From positions 1-64,000 of the forward strand of contig JBGANS010000007.1 in NCBI GenBank assembly GCA_044222195.1: DNA of 64,000 nucleotides, in the 5' to 3' direction. Source of the stretch: JAHBXE01 sp044222195. Lineage in GTDB: Bacteria > Planctomycetota > Phycisphaerae > Phycisphaerales > UBA1924. Numbering within the stretch: the first letter of the stretch is position 1; each line of letters starts with the position of its first letter. A program made the translations under genes and the position numbers. Under the pieces are notes generated by a model that was given only the letters and a program-made list of their open reading frames with translations, was not told the DNA's origin and searched no databases. Below are positions 16,711 to 24,949 of the stretch, one piece after another.

Positions 16711-17211
16711 TCAGGCCTCCAGCATGTCGCTGTAGCCGGTCGAGACGGGTTCGCCGAGGGTGGGTTTGAAGTGTTCGCGGAGGTCGGCGATCACTGTGTG
16801 GCAGCGGGCGACGTTGGACTGCGGCGTGACGAGGGCCTCGAACTCCAGGAAGGAACCGAGCGCATCCACGGTGTCGAGGTGGATGCGGACGTTGGCGAGC
16901 ATCCAGAGCTCGCGGGTCTTCTTGACGACAAGCCACACAGGGAGCGAGGTCGCGCCGAAGCGGGTGATGACTTCGTTTTCGGTGTAGATCGTGAAGGTGC
17001 TGAGCTTGGGCTGGGTCTTGTCGGGCCGCTGGTAGAAGATGTACTCGGTCGGCTCGCCGGGTACCTCGCGCTTCTTCAGGCGGCCGGCCGGGAGCTTGTA
17101 GTAGGTGTCGGTCTGCTGCATGGTCGAGATCGACATCGCGCCCAGGGCGCGGCAGATGGATCGCGCCAGGGGAAGGTCCTTGAGTTCGGCTTTGAACTCG
17201 ACATTTTGCAT
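16711..17211 (-). CDS. CYTH domain protein (class IV adenylate cyclase/thiamine triphosphatase-like)
   Basis: A 166-residue protein starting MQNVEFKAELKD, which contains the ExExK-type signature of the CYTH tunnel fold (NVEFKAEL). Basic and acidic pairs follow in order (RLKKREVPGE, YIFYQRPDKT, VVKKTRELW, VRIHLDTVDALGSFLEFEA), as expected for triphosphate binding with divalent metal. Family members hydrolyse inorganic triphosphate or thiamine triphosphate or make cAMP; sequence alone does not decide which. An in-frame start 13 codons upstream (17250) is possible, but ATG 17211 fits the family N-terminus. It follows ligA by about 50 bases on the same strand, probably in one transcript. Confidence 0.8.
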   Translation of the reverse strand: MQNVEFKAELKDLPLARSICRALGAMSISTMQQTDTYYKLPAGRLKKREVPGEPTEYIFYQRPDKTQPKLSTFTIYTENEVITRFGATSLPVWLVVKKTRELWMLANVRIHLDTVDALGSFLEFEALVTPQSNVARCHTVIADLREHFKPTLGEPVSTGYSDMLEA

Positions 17212-17262
17212 GCGTTGCTCGATCCGATGCGTGTGCAGAACCACCGGCAAGCCACCCGGACT

Positions 17263-19434
17263 CTACGCCACTCCGGCCTTCTTCAGTTCCTTCAGCAGGC
17301 GATCTTCCTCCCAGATTTCAGTTCCGAGTTCCCTGGCCTTGTCGAGCTTGGAGCCGGCTTCGGCGCCGACGACGACGACGCTGGTCTTGCTCGATACGGA
17401 CCCGGAGACTTTCGCACCGAGGGACTCGAGTAGCGATTTGAGGGCCTCGCGTTCGTAGTTCTCGAGCGTGCCGGTGATGACAAACGTCTTTCCGACGAGC
17501 GGGCCTGTGGATGCGGCCGCGGCGGCGGAGAAGTCCTTGGATGTCAAATCGACTCCGAGGGAGGCGAGGTCTTTGAAAGTGTGATAGGCGACGTCGGAGT
17601 GGAGATACGTGTGAACGGCCGGGGCGGTGTCCTTGCCGAGCCCGGTTTCCTGGCCGCCGGGGCCCTCGCTCTCGACGCCGAGGGTCTTGGCCTCCTCTGC
17701 GGTGAGCCTGGCGTTGGGCATGAGATCGCGGAGTGAGGCGGCGAGGAGAGCGTCGAGGTCCTTGTAGCGGCGTGCGAGAAGCTTTGCCGTGGTGTCGCCG
17801 ACGTAGCGGATACCCATTCCGGCGAGGATGCGGGAGAGGCCGCGGGACTTGGCGTCTTCGATGCCGGCGAGCAGGTTGTCGATCTTCTTCTCGCCCATGC
17901 GTTCGAGGGCGAGGAGTTCATCGCGGTGCTTGTGGAGGCGGAAGACGTCGCCGAAGGTGTTGAGCGGGACCTTGGACTCGGTGCGGATCTGATCCACGGT
18001 TTTTTCGCCGAGGCCCTCGATGTCCATCTGGCGGCGGCCGGCGAACCAGATGAGTTTTTCGCGGATCTGGGCGGGGCACTCGGGGTTGTCGCACCAGCGG
18101 TTGGTTTCATCTTCGGGCGCTGCACCTGGTGGTTCGGTGTCGATGGGCCCGCCGCATTCCGGGCACTTCTCCGGCGGGACGATTTTCTTGGCGCCGCCGG
18201 GTCGCTTGTCGAGCACCACGCCGACGACATATGGAATGATCTCGCCCGCTTTCTCGATCTCGACGGTGTCGCCGATGCGGATGTCCTTCTTGCGGATCTG
18301 GCCGTAGTTGTGAAGCGTCGCGTGCTGGACGGTGGTCCCGGCGACGAGGACGGGTTCGAGAAAGGCCCGTGGCGTGATTCGGCCGGTCTTGCCGACCTGG
18401 TGCTCGACCTTGATCAGCCTGGTCATTTTCCGTTCAGCGGGATACTTGAAAGCGATGACCCAGCGGGGGGACTTGCTGGTCGTGCCGAGCTTGGCTTGAT
18501 GCGCGAAAGAGTCCACGCGGACGACCATGCCGTCGGTCTGGAAGTCGAGCGTGTGGCGTTTGGCGCCGAACTCCTCGATGGCCTTGAGGATCTCTTCGAC
18601 GGTGTCGCACTTCCAGATGCTGCGTGCGACGGGGACGCCGAGTGACTTGATCTTGTCGAGGAACTGCGAGTGTGAATCAGCGAATCCTTCGGCGACCTGG
18701 CCGCGGCCGTAGGCGCTGAAGGCGAGGCGGCGCTTGGCGACGATGGACGGGTCGAGCTGCTTGAGAGTTCCGGCGGTGGAGTTGCGTGGGTTGGCGAAGA
18801 GCTCCTCGCCGGCGGCCTCGCGTTCCTTGTTGGTGCGGGCGAACTCGGCGAGGGGCATATAGACCTCGCCGCGGACTTCGAGGACCGGCGGGACGCTCGC
18901 ACCCTTGGTGGTGGGCTCGAGCATGAGGGGGATGGAGCGGATCGCTCGGATGTTCGCGGTGACGTCGTCGCCGGTTGTTCCGTCGCCCCGGGTCGCGGCG
19001 GTGGTGAGGCGGCCTTTTTCGTAGCGGAGTGACATCGCGACGCCGTCAATCTTTGGATCGCAGATGAAGCGGACAGGGTCGCCCCCTCCGCTGGCGGAGT
19101 CGAAGAGCGAGGCGCCTTTACCGTGAAGCCCGGTCATCACGCGTTCGTGCCACTCGCGGACGGCGGCTTCGTCGTAGGAGTTGTCGATGCTGAGCATCGG
19201 GGCCGCGTGCTTGACTTGCGACCAGCCCTCGCTGGGTTCGCCACCGACGCGGTGCGTTGGGCTGTCGGGATCGTCGAGCTCGGGGTGCTTTTTTTCCAGG
19301 TCGGCGAGCTCGACGAGGAGGGCGTCGAACTGCGGGTCGGACATGATTGGCTTGGCATCGACGTAGTACGCGCGATTGGCGCGGTTGAGAAGGTCGCGGA
19401 GTTCGGCGATTCGGGCGGCGGGTTTGGAGGGCAC
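17263..19434 (-). CDS. ligA: NAD-dependent DNA ligase LigA
   Basis: This enzyme seals nicks in DNA during replication and repair, using NAD+. Domains in order: Ia region with YYVDAKPIMSDPQFDAL; adenylation domain with active-site lysine in CDPKIDGVAMSLRYEKG (about residue 128) and ATRGDGTTGDDVT; OB fold; zinc finger (CPECGG ... CDNPECP); helix-hairpin-helix region (MDIEGLGEKTVDQ, GIRYVGDTTAKLL); and a C-terminal BRCT domain (GKTFVITGTLENYEREA). At 723 residues it is slightly long, with an insertion near residues 600-625. The start is set at GTG 19434 because a TACCAT box lies exactly six bases upstream. The ATG at 19470 would put the promoter inside the gene and add 12 residues (MPQPEVTLYHIP) not expected in LigA. 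Confidence 0.93.
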   Translation of the reverse strand: MPSKPAARIAELRDLLNRANRAYYVDAKPIMSDPQFDALLVELADLEKKHPELDDPDSPTHRVGGEPSEGWSQVKHAAPMLSIDNSYDEAAVREWHERVMTGLHGKGASLFDSASGGGDPVRFICDPKIDGVAMSLRYEKGRLTTAATRGDGTTGDDVTANIRAIRSIPLMLEPTTKGASVPPVLEVRGEVYMPLAEFARTNKEREAAGEELFANPRNSTAGTLKQLDPSIVAKRRLAFSAYGRGQVAEGFADSHSQFLDKIKSLGVPVARSIWKCDTVEEILKAIEEFGAKRHTLDFQTDGMVVRVDSFAHQAKLGTTSKSPRWVIAFKYPAERKMTRLIKVEHQVGKTGRITPRAFLEPVLVAGTTVQHATLHNYGQIRKKDIRIGDTVEIEKAGEIIPYVVGVVLDKRPGGAKKIVPPEKCPECGGPIDTEPPGAAPEDETNRWCDNPECPAQIREKLIWFAGRRQMDIEGLGEKTVDQIRTESKVPLNTFGDVFRLHKHRDELLALERMGEKKIDNLLAGIEDAKSRGLSRILAGMGIRYVGDTTAKLLARRYKDLDALLAASLRDLMPNARLTAEEAKTLGVESEGPGGQETGLGKDTAPAVHTYLHSDVAYHTFKDLASLGVDLTSKDFSAAAAASTGPLVGKTFVITGTLENYEREALKSLLESLGAKVSGSVSSKTSVVVVGAEAGSKLDKARELGTEIWEEDRLLKELKKAGVA

Positions 19435-19440
19435 GGGGAT

Positions 19441-19446
19441 ATGGTA
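19441..19446 (-). promoter_or_regulatory. -10 box for ligA
   Basis: TACCAT on the minus strand, six bases before GTG 19434. It predicts a leaderless ligA message. Confidence 0.5.
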
Positions 19447-19521
19447 CAAAGTGACTTCTGGTTGAGGCATCAGGCGGACGGGATGGTCTAGGCGTCAGCG
19501 GCGAGGGCCGCCGCGTATCCG

Positions 19522-19527
19522 TATCAT
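19522..19527 (+). promoter_or_regulatory. -10 box for folD
   Basis: TATCAT ends six bases before ATG 19534. It predicts a leaderless or nearly leaderless transcript; the spacer CGGGAG could also act as a ribosome site if transcription begins further upstream. Confidence 0.5.
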
Positions 19528-19533
19528 CGGGAG

Positions 19534-20424
19534 ATGCCCCCCACCGCACCTTCGACGACGATCATCGACGGCAAGGCCCTGGCCGAGAAGTACCGGCGGG
19601 ATATCGCCCAGCGTGTCGGCGCGATCAAGGCGCGGGGCGGTGTGGTGCGGCTGGATGCGTTGCTGGCGGATGCGGGAGACAACGCGGCCCGCGTGTACGC
19701 TGAAAACCAGGGCAAGACGTGCGCCGACCTGGGGATTGAGTACAACCTTCACCACTTCCGGCCGGATGCGGATTACGACGAAATCGCCGGGCGCGTGCTG
19801 CTGCTGAACACGAAGGATGAGGTGCCGGCCATCATGGTGCACCTGCCGCTGCCGCCCGGGGTGGAGCCGTACCGGATTCAACGGCTGATCGCTCCCGAGA
19901 AGGACATTGAGGGCGTGAACCCGGCGAACATCGGGAACGTGGTGTACGGCCAGTCGTCGCTGGTGCCGTGCACAGCCCTGGCGGTGCTGAAGATGGTGCA
20001 GTCGACCGGGGTTGACATTCGCGGGAAGAGGGCGGTGGTGGTCGGGGCTGGAGATGTGGTCGGGAAACCGATTGCGGTGCTGCTCATGAGGCAGGATGCG
20101 ACGGTCGTGTCGTGCAACAAGTGGACGTGGGGCCTGGAAGAACTGACTCGGTCGGCGGATGTGCTGGTGGCCGCGGCGGGCGTACCGGGGTTGATCACGC
20201 CTTCGATGGTGAAGCCGGGGGCGGTGGTGATAGACGTGGGAGTGAACCGGGTCGCGGGGCCTGATGGGAAGATGCGGACGGTCGGGGATGTGGACTTTGA
20301 GGGGGCGAAGAAAGTTGCGGGGTGCATCAGTCCAGTGCCGGGAGGAGTCGGGCCGGTGACGGTGGCGATGCTGCTGTTGAACGTGGTGGAGGCGGCGGAA
20401 CGCCACGGGGGATTTGCCCGATAA
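19534..20424 (+). CDS. folD: FolD-family methylenetetrahydrofolate dehydrogenase, divergent active site
   Basis: A 296-residue protein of the FolD family, which oxidises 5,10-methylene-THF and usually also hydrolyses the methenyl product. The Rossmann part is clear (RAVVVGAGDVVGKPIAVLL, VLVAAAGVPGLI, AVVIDVGVNR), as is the closing motif PGGVGPVTVAMLL. Catalytic positions differ from the bifunctional norm. The YVxxKxK lysine is Gln59 (VYAENQGKTC), the glutamine of VQLPLP is His103 (MVHLPLP), and the aspartate of DVDG is Glu126 (KDIEGVNP). In the human enzyme that lysine is needed for cyclohydrolase activity. This protein is therefore probably a dehydrogenase without cyclohydrolase, comparable to monofunctional yeast Mtd1. 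It is divergent from ligA. Confidence 0.85.
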   Translation: MPPTAPSTTIIDGKALAEKYRRDIAQRVGAIKARGGVVRLDALLADAGDNAARVYAENQGKTCADLGIEYNLHHFRPDADYDEIAGRVLLLNTKDEVPAIMVHLPLPPGVEPYRIQRLIAPEKDIEGVNPANIGNVVYGQSSLVPCTALAVLKMVQSTGVDIRGKRAVVVGAGDVVGKPIAVLLMRQDATVVSCNKWTWGLEELTRSADVLVAAAGVPGLITPSMVKPGAVVIDVGVNRVAGPDGKMRTVGDVDFEGAKKVAGCISPVPGGVGPVTVAMLLLNVVEAAERHGGFAR

Positions 20425-20474
20425 GGCGAGTTGGCGGGGGGAATGGGCAATTCGAGATCGCGGGTGGCGTTCGA

Positions 20475-20498
20475 CCTCAAGGGGCCTTACCCTTGAGG
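20475..20498 (+). promoter_or_regulatory. Perfect hairpin upstream of tatA
   Basis: CCTCAAGGG and CCCTTGAGG form a 9-bp stem with a 6-base loop, 31 bases before the tatA ATG and 50 bases after folD. No T-run follows. It could be a folD terminator or a structured tatA leader. Confidence 0.4.
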
Positions 20499-20529
20499 AG
20501 CGAGAACGACCTCCAGCTTCGAGGGATTC

Positions 20530-20838
20530 ATGGACACGATCACCCTGGCCTTGTTCGACAACCTGTTCCGGGGCCCGGACCTCATCATTCTGCTGGTCCT
20601 GGGGCTGCTGATTTTCGGCAGGAAGCTGCCGGAGGTTGGGCGAGGCCTTGGGCGGGGGATCGTGGAGTTCCGCAAGGGACTCAAGGGTGTCGAGGACGAC
20701 ATCGAGGATTCGTCGAACAAGTCGTCGTCGCAGCGGCTTCCCACGCGGGAGGCTTCGAGCGAGGTCCGTACGCCGGTCAATCAGAGCGGCGAGGATGTAC
20801 GCGTGAGCCGGTCGTCGGGCGGGCAGGAGCCGGCCTGA
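20530..20838 (+). CDS. tatA: Twin-arginine translocase subunit TatA/TatE
   Basis: A 102-residue protein. A short extracytoplasmic N-terminus (with FRGPD) is followed by one TM helix (LIILLVLGLLIFGRKLPEVG) that includes the conserved FG-x-x-LP hinge. Then comes the amphipathic helix (GRGLGRGIVEFRKGLKGVED) and a polar tail. TatA oligomers form the membrane passage for folded Tat substrates. At least one likely substrate is encoded here (class V aminotransferase at 45581-46891, with SRRLFLG). No tatB or tatC is adjacent. Confidence 0.9.
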   Translation: MDTITLALFDNLFRGPDLIILLVLGLLIFGRKLPEVGRGLGRGIVEFRKGLKGVEDDIEDSSNKSSSQRLPTREASSEVRTPVNQSGEDVRVSRSSGGQEPA

Positions 20839-20891
20839 ATCGTTTCAAGAACGGATGAGTTTGGCGGGGCGTGCGGGCACGCCGATCGGGT

Positions 20892-20897
20892 TACCAT
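20892..20897 (+). promoter_or_regulatory. -10 box for the beta-helix gene
   Basis: TACCAT exactly six bases before ATG 20904; same arrangement as upstream of ligA, folD and holB. Confidence 0.5.
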
Positions 20898-20903
20898 GCG
20901 CGC

Positions 20904-23141
20904 ATGATTCCATTCTTGAGCGCGGCGTTCATATTCGCGTTGACGCAGGTGCAGCCGGAGGCGCCGGTGCTGCCGGAGGTCGTGGTCGCGAACGACGACG
21001 CCAGGATCACCTCTTCGTGCATCGTTCGCATCGCCCAAGATGCGGTGATTGCGGATGCGAACGGGGATGGGGTCATTCACATCGAGGCGGATGGGATCAC
21101 CGTTGAGTTCGCGGCGGGGTCGGACCTGCGCGGGGCGCCGGCCGGCAGTCCTGGGGATGGGCTCAAGGGGATCGGGATCCTGTTGCACGGACACAAGGAT
21201 GTCGTGATCAAGGGGCCGCGGGTCAGCGGATACAAGGTGGGAATCCTGGCGTCGGAGTGTCCCGGGCTCTGGATCGATGACGCGGACCTGTCCGGGAACT
21301 TCCGGCAGAAGCTGCGATCCACTCCTGAAGCGGAGGACAACGGCGACTGGATGTACCCGCATCACAACGACAACGGGGAGTGGATCGAGAAGTACGGCGC
21401 GGCACTCCTGGTGAAGGATGCCTCAAGGGTGTCCATCCGCGGCGTGAAGGTGAGGAACGGCCAGAACGGGATCATGCTGGACCGCGTGGTGGATTCGCGC
21501 GTGTTCGACAATGACTGTTCGTATCTCTCGGGGTGGGGCGTCGCGATGTGGCGGAGCAGCCGAAACCTGATCTGCCGCAACGCGCTCGACTTCTGCATCC
21601 GCGGGTACTCGCACAAGGTGTACAACAGAGGGCAGGATTCGGCGGGGCTGCTGATGTTCGAGCAGTGCTCACAGAACTTGATCGCGGAGAACTCCATCAC
21701 GCACGGGGGCGATGGGATATTCGGGTTTGCCGGGCGGGAGGCGATCGGCGAGGCGCAGCCACCGATTCCGGACTTCAACTACTCGCGTCGCGGCTGCAAC
21801 GACAATCTGATCGTGGGCAATGACCTGTCGTACGCCGCGGCGCATGGGCTCGAGATGACGTTCTCTCACGGGAACCAGGTCGCGAACAACCGGATCGTGG
21901 GGAACGGGATCTGCGGAATATGGGGCGGGTACTCGCAGGGGATGCTGATCGCGGAGAACGAGATCAGGGACAACGGCGACATGGCGTACGGGATGGAGCG
22001 GGGCGGTGTGAACATCGAGCACGGGTCGCACAACCTGATCGTGGGGAACACGTTTGCGGGCAATCCGTGCGGGGTGCACCTGTGGTGGGATGATGACAAG
22101 GAGATGATGACCAAGCCGGGGGTGCAGTCGGCGGTTGAGCACAACGTGATTGCGGACAACACGTTTAAGGGTGACAAGCTCGCGCTGCACCTGCGGGCCG
22201 GCGGCGGGCGGGTTGATGGAACGGTGTTCGCGCGGAACAGGCTTGATGGTGTGGGAACTGAAGTGGAAGCGGGTGAAGGGATCGTGGTGGTTCGGGAGGG
22301 GGACTCTCCGATGTACATCGTCCCGCCGTTCAAGCTGGTGGGCGAAACCAAGCCGGTGGGCGCGAGGTCGGCGATGGAGGGGCGACAGTTCATCATCATG
22401 AACGAGTGGGGTCCGTGGGATCATCAGTCGCCGCTGGTGCGGGCGGTGACGACCACGGGATCGACCCATCGGTACGAACTGCTGCGGATGCCGCCGGAAG
22501 CGAAGATGCGGCTCGATCAGGTGGGAGGGATGGGGCCGCAGGCGCTCGATGTGCAATCAGGGCGGAGCGACATCGGCGGGCAGCTGATCACGGTCGCGGC
22601 GAAGCAGCCGGGGGTGTACGGGTACACGCTGCACGTCAATGGGCCCAAGTTCGCGTTCGAGTTCACCTCGTCTGTGGTGCGCACCACGTGGGATGTGACG
22701 GCGTTTGGGTGGAAGGGTTCGGCGAACCCGCCTTCACCGCCCGCGGACCTCGAGGCATGGCGGGCGCTGGCGAAGGGCGAGGATGTCGTCAAGACGCAGG
22801 TTGATGACCTGTCTTTCAAGTTCGGCAACGGCGGGCCGCGGACGGTGAAACGCGTGCCGGTGTTCGCGGCGTCGAACCTGGAAGGGAGTTTCTACGGCTT
22901 GGTGGCGACCACGACGGTGCCGCTGACTCCGGGAAAGTGGAAGATCGTGGTGCTCAGCGATGATGGGGTCAGGGTGGATGCGGATGGGAAGACCGTGATC
23001 GAGAACTGGACGCATCATGGGCCGGCGACGGACTCGGCTGTATTGGAAATCGCGGAGGCGAAGAATGTGCCGCTGAAGGTGGAGTACTTCCAGATCGCGG
23101 GGTTTGCGGTGCTGGAACTGCGGATCGAAGCGGTGAAGTAG
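20904..23141 (+). CDS. Secreted right-handed parallel beta-helix protein with C-terminal PA14-like domain
   Basis: A 745-residue protein with a short signal peptide (MIPFLSAAFIFALTQVQP). Residues ~60-460 hold repeated N-x-I/L...N-x-I/F turns (LIVGNDLSYAAAHGLEMTF, NQVANNRIVGNGICGIWGG, HNLIVGNTFAGNPCGVHLW), typical of NosD/pectate-lyase-like parallel beta-helices. The last ~90 residues (LSDDGVRVDADGKTVIENW) match a PA14-type carbohydrate-binding module. Family members are polysaccharide lyases, epimerases or binding proteins. No catalytic triad could be assigned, so activity is open. The ATG at 20904 is chosen over upstream in-frame codons because it starts the signal peptide and follows a TACCAT box. 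Confidence 0.8.
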   Translation: MIPFLSAAFIFALTQVQPEAPVLPEVVVANDDARITSSCIVRIAQDAVIADANGDGVIHIEADGITVEFAAGSDLRGAPAGSPGDGLKGIGILLHGHKDVVIKGPRVSGYKVGILASECPGLWIDDADLSGNFRQKLRSTPEAEDNGDWMYPHHNDNGEWIEKYGAALLVKDASRVSIRGVKVRNGQNGIMLDRVVDSRVFDNDCSYLSGWGVAMWRSSRNLICRNALDFCIRGYSHKVYNRGQDSAGLLMFEQCSQNLIAENSITHGGDGIFGFAGREAIGEAQPPIPDFNYSRRGCNDNLIVGNDLSYAAAHGLEMTFSHGNQVANNRIVGNGICGIWGGYSQGMLIAENEIRDNGDMAYGMERGGVNIEHGSHNLIVGNTFAGNPCGVHLWWDDDKEMMTKPGVQSAVEHNVIADNTFKGDKLALHLRAGGGRVDGTVFARNRLDGVGTEVEAGEGIVVVREGDSPMYIVPPFKLVGETKPVGARSAMEGRQFIIMNEWGPWDHQSPLVRAVTTTGSTHRYELLRMPPEAKMRLDQVGGMGPQALDVQSGRSDIGGQLITVAAKQPGVYGYTLHVNGPKFAFEFTSSVVRTTWDVTAFGWKGSANPPSPPADLEAWRALAKGEDVVKTQVDDLSFKFGNGGPRTVKRVPVFAASNLEGSFYGLVATTTVPLTPGKWKIVVLSDDGVRVDADGKTVIENWTHHGPATDSAVLEIAEAKNVPLKVEYFQIAGFAVLELRIEAVK

Positions 23142-23216
23142 GTGGTGACTTTCCGCGGGTGGCCGCGGGGTCGGTTCTTGCCCGAGGAAGTGCGAGGGGT
23201 ACGATTCGGCACCTTG

Positions 23217-23291
23217 GCCGAGGTAGCTCAGCTGGCATAGAGCGCTGGATTCATAACCCGGAGGTCGGCGGTTCGAGTCCGCCCCTCGGCA
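23217..23291 (+). tRNA. tRNA-Met (anticodon CAT)
   Basis: A 75-base cloverleaf. The acceptor stem GCCGAGG/CCTCGGC is perfect, the D stem is GCTC/GAGC and the T stem GGCGG/CCGCC with TTCGAGT. The anticodon loop is TTCATAA with CAT; the anticodon stem has one A-C mismatch and one G-T. The discriminator is A and CCA is not encoded. The paired first base (G1-C72) argues against initiator tRNA. It is elongator Met, or possibly the Ile tRNA whose CAT is modified to lysidine. Confidence 0.92.
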
Positions 23292-23986
23292 CTTTCAAGA
23301 ATCGGTCGGCGGATGGCGGGCGCCTGCGAGAGCAGCGGGCTTGGCCGTTCTGGACTGCCCGAATCCACCCACGCGAACTCGGCTTTGACACCGACGAGGC
23401 CCAGCAGGCTTCTCAGGTGACGATCGATACTCGTCCTGGCTTCGGACAGGTACCGCTGGTCGTTGCTCTCGTAAAGGACGGCGGCCTGGATTTGAGCCTT
23501 CTTCATCATGTCCCGCTGGCGGTCGGCGGTCATGGGGATGACGTCAAGGAGCCCGAGGATCCGGGCGTTCTGAATGTCGTATGGCGTCAGGTCGAGCAGG
23601 CGCAGGTGGCCCTCGATCGGGGGTAGCGTGATCCGGAATCGGCCGTCGCCCAGGTCTTTGACATCTTCGGCGTCGAGACGGGAGAGGTCGATCGTGTATT
23701 GCTTCTCGAAGTGAAAGATCATCGCCAGGCGCGCCTGGCTGAGCAGGATCGGTGGGAGCCACGCCCAGCCGCTGGTCGCCGTGGCGATCTCTTTGGCGCA
23801 GACTTCGAGGCCTACAAGCTTGCCCACCGCGCGGACGTGCTCGGCGATGACCTGGATGCCGATGGTGTCGTGACGAGTGGAGCGAAAGAGTCGGCGGACC
23901 TTGCCGGAGACGAGAAAGACGGCCGCGCCCCCGAGCACGAAGGCGAGCAGGGCGATGACGACGGCATTGGAACCGAGGATTGGCAC
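23228..23986 (-). CDS. DUF4230 family membrane-anchored protein
   Basis: A 252-residue protein. One N-terminal TM helix (AVVIALLAFVLGGAAVFLV) precedes a domain with SGWAWLPPILLSQARLAMIF ... YTIDLSRLDAEDVKDL and ITLPPIEGHLRLLDL, which fits DUF4230 (the 'GxxxxGIDLSxL ... LPxPxI' pattern); function unknown. The last ~20 residues (GRTRTADLRVMNPALYAS) are antisense translation of the tRNA-Met gene, so the reading frame overlaps the tRNA completely. The real protein probably either tolerates this tail or ends differently. Start is GTG at 23986. Confidence 0.7.
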   Translation of the reverse strand: MPILGSNAVVIALLAFVLGGAAVFLVSGKVRRLFRSTRHDTIGIQVIAEHVRAVGKLVGLEVCAKEIATATSGWAWLPPILLSQARLAMIFHFEKQYTIDLSRLDAEDVKDLGDGRFRITLPPIEGHLRLLDLTPYDIQNARILGLLDVIPMTADRQRDMMKKAQIQAAVLYESNDQRYLSEARTSIDRHLRSLLGLVGVKAEFAWVDSGSPERPSPLLSQAPAIRRPILESAEGRTRTADLRVMNPALYAS

Positions 23987-24019
23987 AACCAGCTTGTTGG
24001 GCAGTGGAACTTACGGCTT

Positions 24020-24736
24020 TCAGGCCTTGGCGAGGCCGGGATTCTGCTCGCGGCCGCACTCGGGGCACTTGGAGAGGCCGGTCCAGTCGTATCCGCAACC
24101 GGGGCAGACCCGCCAGGCGTCGGGAACTCGTCCCATTTCAAATGCCTTGATCAGCAGGTGGACACTGGCGCAGAGGAGCCCCCCCACCACGACCACGGCG
24201 ACCACTGCGAGGCCCGTTTGAGCTATTCCGCCGCCAGATAGGAATGTCATCACCGCCCTGCGGGCAGGGGTCACCATGACCGCGGCCGCCAAGGCCACGC
24301 TGGGAAGCCCCATGGCCGCGCCCAAGGCCGCGACTCGCCAGGACTTGGGATCTCGTGAGAGGACGCAGTAGGCGGCGGCGGCTGCGATCACGCCGCCAGC
24401 GAGGAATCGAAAGGCCAGGAGCGGGGTCAGGGATGTCGTACCGAGTTGGCGGCCGGCGCTGATGTATCCGAACGCGGAGCCAACAAGGATTGTTCCGGCA
24501 ATGTTGGCCAAGGCCATCCCCGGGCCGATGCTGAAGCGGCCCCGACCGAAGATGGCGGCGAGCACGCCGGCGATGAAGACGACGACTTCGAACCCAAAGA
24601 GCATCCAGGCCGGCCGTTGTCCTTGAACGAACATTGGCATCGCGAGGGATGCGGAGGCGGCGGCCAAGGCGCTCAGGCAGACCGCCAGGCCGGCGATCAA
24701 GGCGGTGAGTCGGATGAAGCGAGGTACGGGCGGCAA
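24020..24736 (-). CDS. Multi-spanning membrane protein with C-terminal zinc ribbon
   Basis: About six hydrophobic helices (LTALIAGLAVCLSALAAASA, FGFEVVVFIAGVLAAIFG, and others) are followed by a cytoplasmic Cys4 ribbon CPGCGYDWTGLSKCPECG. Zinc-ribbon tails of this form are frequent on planctomycete membrane proteins of unknown role. The start is uncertain. The frame is open to TTG 24832, but a minus-strand TATTCT box falls inside that extension, so the TTG at 24736 is used here. It lies 33 bases upstream of the DUF4230 gene and is probably cotranscribed. Confidence 0.65.
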   Translation of the reverse strand: MPPVPRFIRLTALIAGLAVCLSALAAASASLAMPMFVQGQRPAWMLFGFEVVVFIAGVLAAIFGRGRFSIGPGMALANIAGTILVGSAFGYISAGRQLGTTSLTPLLAFRFLAGGVIAAAAAYCVLSRDPKSWRVAALGAAMGLPSVALAAAVMVTPARRAVMTFLSGGGIAQTGLAVVAVVVVGGLLCASVHLLIKAFEMGRVPDAWRVCPGCGYDWTGLSKCPECGREQNPGLAKA

Positions 24737-24949
24737 AGGGTTTCCAGGGGTGGTCAGTGGGGCTGCGGGCGAAAGAACATCGTCAGAATAGGGGCTTGAG
24801 TGCCGCGGCGGACGCGATGCACGGCCGCACAACTGGACCGTGGATGCCGGATGTATTGCACGCGGGAGGCGATCTGACCGATGTAACTCGGTCCGATTTG
24901 CGCGGCACCCGGTTTGCGTTCCGACCTCAGCCGCGAATACGGAGGTCGG

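Noticed and set aside
23217..23291. tRNA as an integration site (att) for a mobile element
   Set aside because: No integrase, no repeated 3' tRNA end and no foreign-looking genes nearby.
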